NCBI GenBank assembly: GCA_039969155.1
Contig: JBDVOJ010000032.1
Coordinates: forward strand, 124,001 to 188,000
Length of the DNA: 64,000 bases
Source of the DNA: GCA-002733465 sp039969155
GTDB taxonomy: Bacteria; Pseudomonadota; Gammaproteobacteria; Enterobacterales; Kangiellaceae
Reading direction: 5' to 3'
In this document: positions 1-8,004 of the stretch, piece after piece
Numbering within the stretch: position 1 is the stretch's first letter
Layout of the letters: each line of letters starts with the position of its first letter
Made by a program: the position numbers and the translations under genes
Notes under the pieces: generated by a model
The model's input: the letters and a program-made list of their open reading frames with translations, nothing else
Told to the model about the DNA's origin: nothing
Databases searched by the model: none

Positions 1-213
1 TCTATCGCGTTCGTAGCGATTTAGCATTTCTGATGAAAAGTGCTGAGAGTCCCCCGCGGAACCGCCATTGCCACAGGTTAGTATTTTACCGCCATTAAGC
101 ATGGTTTTAACCATTAGTTCTCCGGCTTTAGCTATCTTTTCTGGTAGCACGTCCGCTGCGGCAATTTTTGTTTGAATACTTTCAGTAAAGTTATTTTTAA
201 TTCGTTCTATCAT
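1..213 (-). CDS. diaA: DiaA/GmhA-like SIS-domain protein, N-terminal part (cut by window edge)
   Basis: Only the first 71 codons are inside the window; the gene runs off the left edge. The peptide starts MIERIKNNFTESI and contains ILTCGNGGSAGDSQHFSSE, the phosphosugar-binding loop typical of the SIS family (phosphoheptose isomerase GmhA and the DnaA-initiator-associating protein DiaA). The order diaA-yraN-lpoA with rsmI divergent matches the E. coli yraO-yraN-yraM/yraL group, which favours DiaA over GmhA. DiaA binds DnaA and promotes orderly initiation at oriC; GmhA isomerises sedoheptulose-7-phosphate for LPS heptose. The two cannot be told apart from this fragment. Start ATG at 213. Confidence 0.85.
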   Translation of the reverse strand, partial: MIERIKNNFTESIQTKIAAADVLPEKIAKAGELMVKTMLNGGKILTCGNGGSAGDSQHFSSEMLNRYERDR

Positions 214-298
214 TTTTAACAGCTCATTTAGTGAGGCTTTTAAGTAAAATTATATTGTTTAGACTAATTGGTACTTTAGTCAAAGTTTGTATTTTAAT

Positions 299-679
299 TT
301 AGCTAAAATCAAACGCCGCCTTGACCCATTGGAAATTAAGATGATTAAGACTACCAGTTATAGCAAAAACATCAAAGCGACATGCAACTTTGTTGGTTAA
401 ATTATGTTTCTGCAAAAAGTGATTGGCGGCCAATCCTATTCGTCTTTGCTTCTTCTTATCAACACTTTGGAGTGCGCCGCCGTAACTCTCGGAGCGGCGG
501 TATCGTACCTCTATAAATATCATATCATGTTCACTACGAGCGATAATATCGACTTCGCCCAGCTTACATAAGTAGTTTTTCTCAACAATCTCTAACCCAG
601 CTTTCTTAATCACATCAACCGCATAGCCCTCATGCCTGTCACCGATATCTCGCTTATTAGGAAAAATGCCTTCAAACAT
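299..679 (-). CDS. yraN: YraN family protein (UPF0102, endonuclease-like fold)
   Basis: A 126-residue protein of the YraN/UPF0102 family, whose fold resembles Holliday-junction resolvases and restriction endonucleases; its cellular role is not settled. Visible signatures are the central GEVDIIAR (family GEIDLI/GEVDLI), followed about ten residues later by IFIEVRYR, which together give the D...ExK-like acidic pattern, though the usual FVEVK lysine is replaced by Arg here. A KKQRRI segment follows, as usual. The gene lies 35 bp downstream of lpoA on the same strand, as in E. coli and Pseudomonas, so co-transcription is likely. Length is normal for the family. Start ATG at 679. Confidence 0.9.
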   Translation of the reverse strand: MFEGIFPNKRDIGDRHEGYAVDVIKKAGLEIVEKNYLCKLGEVDIIARSEHDMIFIEVRYRRSESYGGALQSVDKKKQRRIGLAANHFLQKHNLTNKVACRFDVFAITGSLNHLNFQWVKAAFDFS

Positions 680-714
680 AACAGTTCATAGATTATTTTG
701 CTTTGTAATGCTCG

Positions 715-2655
715 TTAATTAGCGGAACCGGCTGATTGCTTAGTATCTGTTTGGCTTATTGGTTGAATTGCCATGTTAGGCTCAGGAGCAACTCGCTCTT
801 TGGTAACTTGAGTCTTGCCATTGGCAAATTTTGCCCAAGTTAAATAACGATGAATAAAGCCTTGTTCATTGACGCCGATTTCTCCAGAAAGTCCGTACCA
901 TCGATAATCAGGAAATGCTTGCAGTTTAGATAGCTCTGGTATTAGTTGGTAGGCGTCGTAACCTAGCGAGAAAAAGCGACCGTTAGTACCCTTAAGAATA
1001 TCAGTGTCGATTTTCATGATGGTTTCGCGAGTCTGAATCATCTCAGTTTGCTCACTAACATAGAGTGGGATATCGGCAAACTCTATCCCGTTCAAATCAT
1101 TTTCTAACTGGTCAGAAGCCACTCCTGAAAAAACTCTTTCGGTCGATATGACCGGTAGATCTAAGGCAAAATAGAAATCAATAAAAGGCTTTATTCGGCG
1201 AGCCTCTTTTGGTGTCGCAATCATAAAAATAAAATCCGCGTCTTGGCGACGTCTTATTTTTGATTCGATATTGCGACCTACAATTTGCTCTATCCTGCGC
1301 TTTCTTTCAAAGCTTTCGTTAACTCTTAGTAAATTCTGTACATTACTTTTTAGCTGCTTAATGTCATCGAATTCTTCAGTATCAATTAGCTCTCCACCCA
1401 GTTGCTCAAAGTAATCTTTAAATGCGACATGGGCTCGCTGTCCACGTTGATCTTTTGGTAGAAAAGCTATCGCTTTTCGATAACCTTGTTCCCAAGCTCG
1501 ATGGGCGGCTTGAATCGCTTTGTCTTCAATAGAGAATACAAACTGATAAACCATTGGATGACGAGTATTCTCTTCTGACGCGGTGTTCAAAAATAATACA
1601 GGTGTCGTTAGCTGCTCTAGACTAATTATTTCATTAATCGATTTTTTAATCAGCGGCCCGATGACAAAATCAGCGCCATCTTGTATCGCCTGTCGATAAC
1701 TTGCAGCGCCAGAAAGGGATTGCGCGGTATCATAGAACTTAATACTTGGAATAGTTTCGACATTCGCTTGTTGATATTGAGCGGCAATCAGTCCATCGTG
1801 GACCATTTTCCCGGTACGGGCAAAGCGCCCACTTAGTGGTAGTAAAACAGCGATTTTTTTTGGCTGGTGGTTCTCTACAGTAGCAACCCTTTGCAAACTC
1901 TTCGGTTGTGAAACGATGGCTGAATGTAAAGGGTAACGCTGTTTCCACAAACTAATTTGTTCAAGTAGTTTATCTGGCCGGTTTCCCCAAGTTTTATTGA
2001 TCTTTACAATCTCTAACCAACCATTGACTCTTTGAGTATTAAAGCTGGAGATCATTTGGTTAAGAAATTCAGGACTCATTTGGCTAATCGCCAACCAAAT
2101 TTTCTCGTTGTTCTCGGCAAGTTGCTCAGGGGTATCGATCAAGTCGTCTAAACCTATTCGTTGTTTTGCTGCTTCAAAATAATTGGCATTAGCAAAATAA
2201 CTATCGGATAGCGATTGGAAATAGCGAATCTGCCACTCAATGGAATGGGCATTTGGTTTAGTGACAGCCAATAATTTGCCGAGAGAGGCCTTATATCGCT
2301 CGATCGTTTTTTCAGCTGAATGTTCTGGGTTTTCCCAGAGTAACGCTTCACCATAATATAATTGATAGGTATCTGTTTGTAGTTCATTTAAATAGCGTTG
2401 ATCAATATGAACTAAAAGTTCCAAGGCCTTTTCTTGTCGTTGCTCCAGCAGTAAAATGCCGGCAGCTTGAATCAACAAAGGATTCTTTTTATCGGGGGCG
2501 GCACCATCGGCTTGCCGAAGTATTGATTCTAAGTTTTGTTCCGAACTGGCAAGCTCACTACTCGGCTTTTTAGTGGTCGGCCCACACCCAGCCATTATTC
2601 CTACTAAGGCGACAAAGGAAACTATTTTTAGACTTTGGGTGATATACTTATTCAT
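715..2655 (-). CDS. lpoA: LpoA-like penicillin-binding protein activator, outer-membrane lipoprotein
   Basis: LpoA is an outer-membrane lipoprotein that reaches through the periplasm to stimulate the bifunctional peptidoglycan synthase PBP1A. I place the start at the ATG at 2655 and not nine codons upstream, because it begins a clean lipoprotein signal (MNKYITQSLKIVSFVAL then GIMAGC, lipid-attached Cys at residue 24). The N-terminal half is helical and TPR-like; the C-terminal half is the periplasmic-binding-protein-like domain, opening with KKIAVLLPLSGRFARTG and containing GADFVIGPL. About 646 residues, normal for the family. It is followed by yraN and diaA on the same strand. Its start lies only 28 bp from the divergent rsmI start, so the two promoters must sit inside each other's 5' region. 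Confidence 0.92.
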   Translation of the reverse strand: MNKYITQSLKIVSFVALVGIMAGCGPTTKKPSSELASSEQNLESILRQADGAAPDKKNPLLIQAAGILLLEQRQEKALELLVHIDQRYLNELQTDTYQLYYGEALLWENPEHSAEKTIERYKASLGKLLAVTKPNAHSIEWQIRYFQSLSDSYFANANYFEAAKQRIGLDDLIDTPEQLAENNEKIWLAISQMSPEFLNQMISSFNTQRVNGWLEIVKINKTWGNRPDKLLEQISLWKQRYPLHSAIVSQPKSLQRVATVENHQPKKIAVLLPLSGRFARTGKMVHDGLIAAQYQQANVETIPSIKFYDTAQSLSGAASYRQAIQDGADFVIGPLIKKSINEIISLEQLTTPVLFLNTASEENTRHPMVYQFVFSIEDKAIQAAHRAWEQGYRKAIAFLPKDQRGQRAHVAFKDYFEQLGGELIDTEEFDDIKQLKSNVQNLLRVNESFERKRRIEQIVGRNIESKIRRRQDADFIFMIATPKEARRIKPFIDFYFALDLPVISTERVFSGVASDQLENDLNGIEFADIPLYVSEQTEMIQTRETIMKIDTDILKGTNGRFFSLGYDAYQLIPELSKLQAFPDYRWYGLSGEIGVNEQGFIHRYLTWAKFANGKTQVTKERVAPEPNMAIQPISQTDTKQSAGSAN

Positions 2656-2683
2656 AACAATACTCTTAAATAAATCCAACATT

Positions 2684-3565
2684 ATGGTCGCAGTAATTTC
2701 AAACGCTCAGAGTAGTCAAGACAACTCTAGTTTCGGTACATTGTATGTGGTCGCCACACCTATTGGCAATTTAGGCGACGTCAGCGATCGAATGCGTCAC
2801 ATTTTGGCCCAAGTTAACCGCATCGCAGCGGAGGATACTCGCAGAACAAAGCAATTATTATCGCATATTGGGGTCGATACGCCATGTTTTTCAATGCATG
2901 ACTACAATGAAAGACAAAAAATCGACTGGGTGGTTCAATTGTTGGAAAATGGTGAATCAATTGCTTTGGTTTCAGATGCTGGAACGCCATTAATCAGCGA
3001 TCCGGGCTATCCGTTAGTGTCGGCTTTACGAGAAAAACAAATGCGCGTTGTTGCAGTCCCTGGTCCGTGTGCTCTTATAACAGCACTATCGATAGCTGGT
3101 TTACCTAGTGATCGCTTTGTCTTTGAGGGGTTTTTGCCGGCAAAATCAACTGGGCGAATAGCTCGATTTAAGGCTGTTTTGGATGAAACTGCGACCATTA
3201 TCATCTATGAGTCTTCACATCGAATTAAAGCCTGCTTGGCGGATATTGCCGAAGTTTTCGCAGACCAAAGAGATATAGTCATTGCGAGAGAGCTAACCAA
3301 GACTTTTGAAACGGTGATTGCGGGTAGTGCAAATGAGATTTTGAAGGTTTTGGAATCAGACCACAATCAAACCAAGGGCGAGTTTGTAGTGATGATTAGT
3401 GGTGCGTCCAAGAGGAAAGACGAGCTTTCAATTGAAGCTAAACAGCTCGCGCAAAAGCTGTCTGAGTATTTGCCTAAAAAGCAAGCGGCCAAAGTTAGTT
3501 CTGAAATTCACAACCAAAAGAAAAATGCAATTTATCAATATTTGTTAAGTCTGGACGAGAATTGA
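2684..3565 (+). CDS. rsmI: 16S rRNA 2'-O-ribose C1402 methyltransferase
   Basis: RsmI uses S-adenosylmethionine to methylate the 2'-OH of C1402 in 16S rRNA, at the P site of the small subunit. The protein shows the tetrapyrrole-methylase fold hallmarks: LYVVATPIGNLGDVSDR near the N-terminus, AEDTRRTKQLL, then LVSDAGTPLISDPGYPLV and VPGPCALITALSIAGLP. The open frame extends back to 2573, but the 37 extra codons overlap the lpoA signal peptide and resemble nothing, so the ATG at 2684 is preferred (about 293 residues). The family partner RsmH, which modifies the same nucleotide at N4, is encoded at 16.8 kb. Divergent from lpoA. Confidence 0.93.
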   Translation: MVAVISNAQSSQDNSSFGTLYVVATPIGNLGDVSDRMRHILAQVNRIAAEDTRRTKQLLSHIGVDTPCFSMHDYNERQKIDWVVQLLENGESIALVSDAGTPLISDPGYPLVSALREKQMRVVAVPGPCALITALSIAGLPSDRFVFEGFLPAKSTGRIARFKAVLDETATIIIYESSHRIKACLADIAEVFADQRDIVIARELTKTFETVIAGSANEILKVLESDHNQTKGEFVVMISGASKRKDELSIEAKQLAQKLSEYLPKKQAAKVSSEIHNQKKNAIYQYLLSLDEN

Positions 3566-3671
3566 TCTTTCTTGGCTTTAATTGGCATTATAGAACTATA
3601 CCTGTTTCTCCCATATTCATTCTCAACAAGGCTAAGCGAAAAGTCCACTGTCAGTTGTTATCAAATAGCAC

Positions 3672-4991
3672 CTATAATTTTTTCTTGAGATTTTCTAACG
3701 TCTCTTGATAATTCTTCAAATCCCAAAGATTTTTCTTTCGCGCGATTTCTATCGCTTTTTGTCTAGCATTAAGTGCCGCCTTAAAGCTTTTTTGCATTTC
3801 TAAAACATCACCTAATTGGTCGTACGCTGGCGCAGAGTCGGGACGATATTGTACCCAGCGATTCGCCACTGTTAATGCTTCATCTATTCGGCCGTCTCTT
3901 AGCAGTTTTCCCGCGGCAAACCGCAAGCAGTTCACACTGTTCCAACGGTCAGCTTTGGGAAGAATTTTGAATCCATATTGTTTTGATAATTGAATAAAGA
4001 ATTTATCGATATTCGCCATGGCATCACCTGGTTTAGCAATAAGGTCTCGATAATCAGGAGCCCATAAATTCGACGGAAATATCATTTCCATTGCCCCCAG
4101 AATCGTTTTGGTGAAAGCAGCGTAATGATGTTCATTGGGGATTACGTTCAGTTCAAACTTGAACTGCTCACTCACAAAAGGTTTCATATTAGCGGCTAAC
4201 TGGTTAATGTTAACTTCATACTCTGGTTTATCTAAGTCGTCGTCAGCTAGAGCGAAATACAGGGCTGTCTGTTTGTTTGTACGATGACTCATACTCTGCT
4301 TGATAGATGAGATGATTGTCTCTCCCTTTTTGTAACCCATTCCTATCATATCCATTGCTGCAAGAAAAATATGCGCGTCAAAAAGCTCAGGGGCATGTGT
4401 AAAGCTATACAGCGGAAAAATAGAGCTAGCCGATACACCAATAATCATTCGGTATTCATTGGCACGGAAGTGTTTACTTAAGAATGGAAAAAGTTCGAGT
4501 CTTAGATGAGAGACATAGTTATCAGGATCGCCATAGCCACTCATTGTTTCCCTAGAGCCGTCCCACATTCCATTAATAAAGAGCTCTGGAAAATGACCGC
4601 TCCAATTCAAACTGACAATAATGGCCTCCGGCATGCGTTCTAGTTCGCCCAAATGCTTAACGACGCCGGATAAGGTAAGGAAGAATCGGTTTCCGTGACT
4701 GCCATTGATAAAGATAACTGGATAGGTGTGTTCTTCGGATGACTCATAAAAACTACTCGGCAGATAAATATTCATGGGGATAGATTGAGCCAATATTTTT
4801 GACTTAAATACTATTTTGCTGGCGTAGTTAAGGTCGGTAATTTTCTCAAGTTCAAGCATCTGCTCATTTGATTCTGTCGCAGTTGACGCAATGGCTTTTG
4901 CGATAACTCTGTTTGCAATAACAATCTCAAAAAGCAATAGGCTAGAAATCAGAAGCAGGTAGTTAAAGTATTTTGATGTTTTAGAAGCCAT
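3672..4991 (-). CDS. Secreted alpha/beta-hydrolase (esterase D-like) with C-terminal TPR segment
   Basis: A 439-residue protein with an N-terminal hydrophobic segment (about residues 9-25, signal peptide or anchor). An esterase-type alpha/beta-hydrolase domain follows: IYLPSSFYES and YPVIFINGSHG are typical of the putative-esterase family, and IIGVSASSIFPLYSF carries the nucleophile elbow, here G-V-S-A-S in place of the usual G-x-S-x-G/G. NEHHYAAFTKTI probably supplies the catalytic His. The last 110 or so residues look like TPR helices (RWVQYRPDSAPAYDQLGDVLE). The family includes ferric-enterobactin esterases and other carboxyl esterases; the substrate here is unknown. It is convergent with rsmI and no clear terminator is visible between them. 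Confidence 0.75.
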   Translation of the reverse strand: MASKTSKYFNYLLLISSLLLFEIVIANRVIAKAIASTATESNEQMLELEKITDLNYASKIVFKSKILAQSIPMNIYLPSSFYESSEEHTYPVIFINGSHGNRFFLTLSGVVKHLGELERMPEAIIVSLNWSGHFPELFINGMWDGSRETMSGYGDPDNYVSHLRLELFPFLSKHFRANEYRMIIGVSASSIFPLYSFTHAPELFDAHIFLAAMDMIGMGYKKGETIISSIKQSMSHRTNKQTALYFALADDDLDKPEYEVNINQLAANMKPFVSEQFKFELNVIPNEHHYAAFTKTILGAMEMIFPSNLWAPDYRDLIAKPGDAMANIDKFFIQLSKQYGFKILPKADRWNSVNCLRFAAGKLLRDGRIDEALTVANRWVQYRPDSAPAYDQLGDVLEMQKSFKAALNARQKAIEIARKKNLWDLKNYQETLENLKKKL

Positions 4992-5237
4992 TCTAAGTCC
5001 CTGTTGTAAGAAGTTGCTTGTGAGTATGAGATGTTTTAATAATCTCTAAAGAGTAACTAAATCATTCTGCATAACATTCCATGGATTATCAATATCGCTA
5101 GACTGAGTAAAAGCTGATGTTTAGCTGATGTTAATAAAATCCTGGAGAGCCCTCAAAATACAACTCAGTCTGCTGGCTATCTTAATAATTTGGAGTGCTG
5201 TCTTCTTAAGCTGAAGACGAGATTGGTGAATGGTTGT
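4992..5237. other. Intergenic stretch, probable promoter region of the esterase gene
   Basis: AT-rich DNA between the esterase start and the hairpin that follows the lipoprotein gene. Short open frames overlap this stretch in both directions, but none has a convincing ribosome-binding site or protein-like composition. I see no RNA gene here; promoter signals for the esterase are probably present but not distinct enough to call. Confidence 0.3.
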
Positions 5238-5273
5238 CCTCTTAATGACGGATATCTGACAATCATTAAGAGG
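5238..5273. terminator. 11-bp perfect inverted repeat after the lipoprotein gene
   Basis: CCTCTTAATGA (5238-5248) is exactly complementary to TCATTAAGAGG (5263-5273), with a 14-nt loop. It begins 22 bp past the stop of the minus-strand lipoprotein gene, so a role in mRNA 3'-end formation or stabilisation is likely. No U-run follows on the minus strand, so it is not a textbook intrinsic terminator. Confidence 0.4.
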
Positions 5274-5295
5274 CATTTGGGTTATATTTCGAACT

Positions 5296-6966
5296 TTAAT
5301 AGATATAGTGAACTCGGTCTTTACGATAATTAAGTACAGGTTGCTGACTGCTATCACCGCATTGATTGGTGCCGTGGCTGGTTCTAATCCGACCTTGATT
5401 AAGGAACACGCTGACATCAAAATTCCAAGTGCCTACGTTATCATCCGTTCCGGCATCTTTGTCTTGCAGTCGCCCAGAAATGACGACGTCTCTATTTCCG
5501 CTATAATAGTAATCGACCTCGAGATATCCATCATTTACGCCATCATTGTTACCGTCGGCGATGACGAAAGCATTTCCTCCACTGACATTTCTAGTATTTG
5601 AGTCAGGTAAATTAAATACTGTTGTCCCATTGATACTAAAGCTACCGTACATATCTCCTGGATCAAAAGCATCGCAATCATATTTAATGTCAACATCGAT
5701 TAACTCAATTTTAATTCTCTCACCAATGGGCTCGGCCGTATCCTCGATAAATTCACACTCTCTGATAGCGTAGTCGGTCGACTCACTCACTTTTGCGATT
5801 GGGTTGCCAACTTTAAGTTGATTTAATTGGTACGAGATTGGGCGAGCACTAGTTAAAGAAGGATCGGAATCAAAGTAACTTTTTAAGTCACCATCACGAA
5901 TTAGTGATGTCACATTGGTTGATGCACCACCCAATGCTGTTACTTCAATTTTGGCGGTACTCAAAGTATTTCTTATTTCGCCTTCGGTGTAACCAGAAAC
6001 ATCACCCGATATACCTTCATACGATGCAGTGATTGCCGCTCTCATTAGATCCTCTTCTGCTGATGAAGTAAAGTTGTACATTAATATTCGACCGTAGGCG
6101 ATATTTGCGATATATACTGGCGGATTTTCAGCTCCAAGCGCGCCGTCAACCAATAGTTGGTCGAGCTTTTCTTGGGTAAAGTCATCACTAAAAAAATCAT
6201 CCGGTGTTGGTGGCAACTCAACGGATGCTGTGAACATTTTTTGGTAGAAGTAGGCGGTTAGAGTTGTCTCTTCGGCATTTCTTTCGAATTCCAAATCAGC
6301 CGTAGCAGAAGCGCCCATATAATTTGCGGAGATCCCAAATTTAAGGGCGCTTTGTTCAACTGAGTGAGTAATTTTCTCACTGTATAGAGTGTCGGTACTT
6401 CCTTCCAACCCAGAATCAGTAGCTTGTTGAATTAACTCGCCAATCGCTGATTGAACAGTGGTCAAAGACGGGTTCGTGACTTCCCGATAGTTCCCTGCGG
6501 TTAATAAGTTAATAGAGACTCTAAGCGGTGCTCTTTCTCTCACCGACAACTCGGTGAAAGAGCCTATACCGTCTTTATAGCCTTGTCCTTGAATTAGATT
6601 CCCAAGCCATAACACAGACTCATTTGGTGAAAAAATCACAACTTCTTTGGGGGTGTCGGTCAAATTGTACTGAGTCGATGTACAGCTGTATTTCAAAGTG
6701 CCAACTATTTCTTCCTCTGGCTCGGTGGTAGGTACATTAGGATCGATTTCGTCTTGTGCTGCTTTCTCGGGCGAATAGACATCCCAAGTGGGAATTTCCA
6801 AGAAGGCACCGTTGACATCGGCTTTCGCAACTGGCGGAGGAGGTGGCGGTTCTGGATCTGGTGTTTCCGGTGAACTTCCGCCGCCGCCACACGCAACGGT
6901 GACTGATAGCGTGGCTCCGATCAATAAACTGCTTAAAAAGTTGGCTCTGTAGTGGTTAACTTTCAT
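5296..6966 (-). CDS. Large Pro-rich lipoprotein of unknown function
   Basis: A 556-residue lipoprotein with signal peptide and lipobox (LSVTVAC, lipid-attached Cys at residue 26). A flexible linker follows: a GGGG run, then ETPDPEPPPPPPV, of a kind common in surface-exposed lipoproteins of marine gammaproteobacteria. The central part (about residues 100-400) is acidic and has thiol-activated-cytolysin-like features, for example SVRERAPLRVSINLL and ITALGGASTN-like stretches, but I cannot assign it firmly. The C-terminal 120 residues form a short beta-rich domain (FSINGTTVFNLP, NNDGVNDGYLEVDYYYSG). A strong ribosome-binding site (TAGGAG) precedes the ATG at 6966. Neighbours give no clue to function. 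Confidence 0.6.
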   Translation of the reverse strand: MKVNHYRANFLSSLLIGATLSVTVACGGGGSSPETPDPEPPPPPPVAKADVNGAFLEIPTWDVYSPEKAAQDEIDPNVPTTEPEEEIVGTLKYSCTSTQYNLTDTPKEVVIFSPNESVLWLGNLIQGQGYKDGIGSFTELSVRERAPLRVSINLLTAGNYREVTNPSLTTVQSAIGELIQQATDSGLEGSTDTLYSEKITHSVEQSALKFGISANYMGASATADLEFERNAEETTLTAYFYQKMFTASVELPPTPDDFFSDDFTQEKLDQLLVDGALGAENPPVYIANIAYGRILMYNFTSSAEEDLMRAAITASYEGISGDVSGYTEGEIRNTLSTAKIEVTALGGASTNVTSLIRDGDLKSYFDSDPSLTSARPISYQLNQLKVGNPIAKVSESTDYAIRECEFIEDTAEPIGERIKIELIDVDIKYDCDAFDPGDMYGSFSINGTTVFNLPDSNTRNVSGGNAFVIADGNNDGVNDGYLEVDYYYSGNRDVVISGRLQDKDAGTDDNVGTWNFDVSVFLNQGRIRTSHGTNQCGDSSQQPVLNYRKDRVHYIY

Positions 6967-7437
6967 TTTGACTTTCTCCTAATATGTGAGCGATTTGTGC
7001 GTCTATTAGGGAAAGCGTGAGGAAAGCTAAATAGCCTTCAAAATACTTGATTTAATTTAAAATACTTGAACAGCTGCTATTATTGCTAGATTACAGAAAA
7101 CATAGGCCAATATTATTTATCTTGTTCAATCGAGACTAAGATTGCTAGAGTTTCGCCTTTGTTAAGTGAACTTTTCGAGCAAGTACAAGGTTTGTTAACT
7201 GAAATAGAGCGATAAATAGATTTACCGGTCGCAGGTCGAGTTCAGTAAAGAAAGAGTTTCAATTAACAGATTGAGTTATGTTTTATCTCGGTATTCGTAT
7301 TGAAAGTCAAGTTAATGGATTTACAAAAAAACTAAGTATGGCGCGAATTATTATTTCGCATCTTTTAGATATAATCATAAGTGTAGGTTTAGGATTTAAT
7401 TTCGCTTTTAGGCACTTGAGGAAATAGGTTATTTAAT
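6967..7437. other. Non-coding stretch upstream of the lipoprotein gene
   Basis: About 470 bp of AT-rich sequence. It must hold the promoter of the minus-strand lipoprotein gene. I see no supported gene, repeat or structured RNA here. Confidence 0.3.
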
Positions 7438-7463
7438 ATGCCGACTCCAATTATAGTCGGCAT
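7438..7463. terminator. 9-bp perfect hairpin downstream of the GG-leader peptide
   Basis: ATGCCGACT (7438-7446) and AGTCGGCAT (7455-7463) form a perfect stem with an 8-nt loop, 65 bp past the stop of the minus-strand peptide gene at 7529. The flanks on both sides are only moderately T-rich, so this could be a weak terminator or an mRNA-stabilising stem. Confidence 0.4.
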
Positions 7464-7528
7464 TTACTATGCCAATAAAAAGCTAACCGAATTTCATAAC
7501 TTCCTATTTGTTTTCACAAAGAACTTTT

Positions 7529-7741
7529 CTACCCCCCACCAAACATACCTGTTCTTGGTCTCATTTGATTGCTTTCGGCGCCTGTCTCTTGTGTGTTTGA
7601 ATCTATTCCCGTCAGTGGGCGAGCGTGACTTGTATCCATTCCAAAGCCCGTCAAAGGGTGTGTAGGGTTAGCTCCATTGCCACCAGTTATGATGTTAAGC
7701 TCTTCTAGCGTAAGCTCTCGAACGATGCCTCTCTTATCCGT
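7529..7741 (-). CDS. Small double-glycine-leader peptide with apparent ACG start
   Basis: Read on the minus strand, 70 codons begin at ACG (7741-7739) and end at TAG. A strong ribosome-binding site, AAGGAG, sits exactly 7 nt before the ACG, and an in-frame TAA lies just upstream of it, so no ATG, GTG or TTG can serve upstream. The peptide contains RELTLEELNIITGG, a classic double-glycine leader of the kind cleaved by C39-peptidase ABC exporters (bacteriocins and related secreted peptides). The mature part (about 49 residues after GG) is Gly/Thr/Pro-rich with three spaced copies of a P-(L/R)-T-G motif and ends MFGGG. It follows the Ser/Thr kinase gene on the same strand. Either a rare ACG start is used, or the start codon has been lost by mutation or sequence error. 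No exporter gene is nearby. Confidence 0.5.
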   Translation of the reverse strand, partial: TDKRGIVRELTLEELNIITGGNGANPTHPLTGFGMDTSHARPLTGIDSNTQETGAESNQMRPRTGMFGGG

Positions 7742-7777
7742 ATTTTTTCTCCTTGTTTATTTCGTTATCAAATTTTA

Positions 7778-7805
7778 GGTGAGTTTATAAACAAAATAAC
7801 TCACC
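7778..7805. terminator. 8-bp hairpin between kinase gene and GG-leader peptide
   Basis: GGTGAGTT (7778-7785) pairs perfectly with AACTCACC (7798-7805) across a 12-nt loop. On the minus strand it lies 200 bp past the kinase stop and 36 bp before the peptide start, so it could end the kinase transcript, or be a 5'-leader element of the peptide mRNA. No strong U-tract follows. Confidence 0.35.
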
Positions 7806-8004
7806 GTGTCAGTCTACAGTTACAAATACACATTTTCAATATCTAGCTTAGTTCTAAACTCTAATCTGAGTTGAAAGTATACGCAACTGATAGAATACAC
7901 CTAGAACTTGAACTAATTTGATAAACGAAAGTAAAGTGATTCTTGCCTTTTAATATCAATAAATAAGCTCTTACCTTAACTCGAAACAAGGAATTTGATG
8001 TTTT

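Noticed and set aside
5121..5420. Minus-strand frame overlapping the end of the lipoprotein gene
   Set aside because: Composition is not protein-like and it overlaps the last codons of the better supported lipoprotein gene and its hairpin.
7438..7665. Plus-strand frame overlapping the GG-leader peptide
   Set aside because: No ribosome-binding site, starts inside a hairpin, and the opposite strand gives the recognisable leader peptide.
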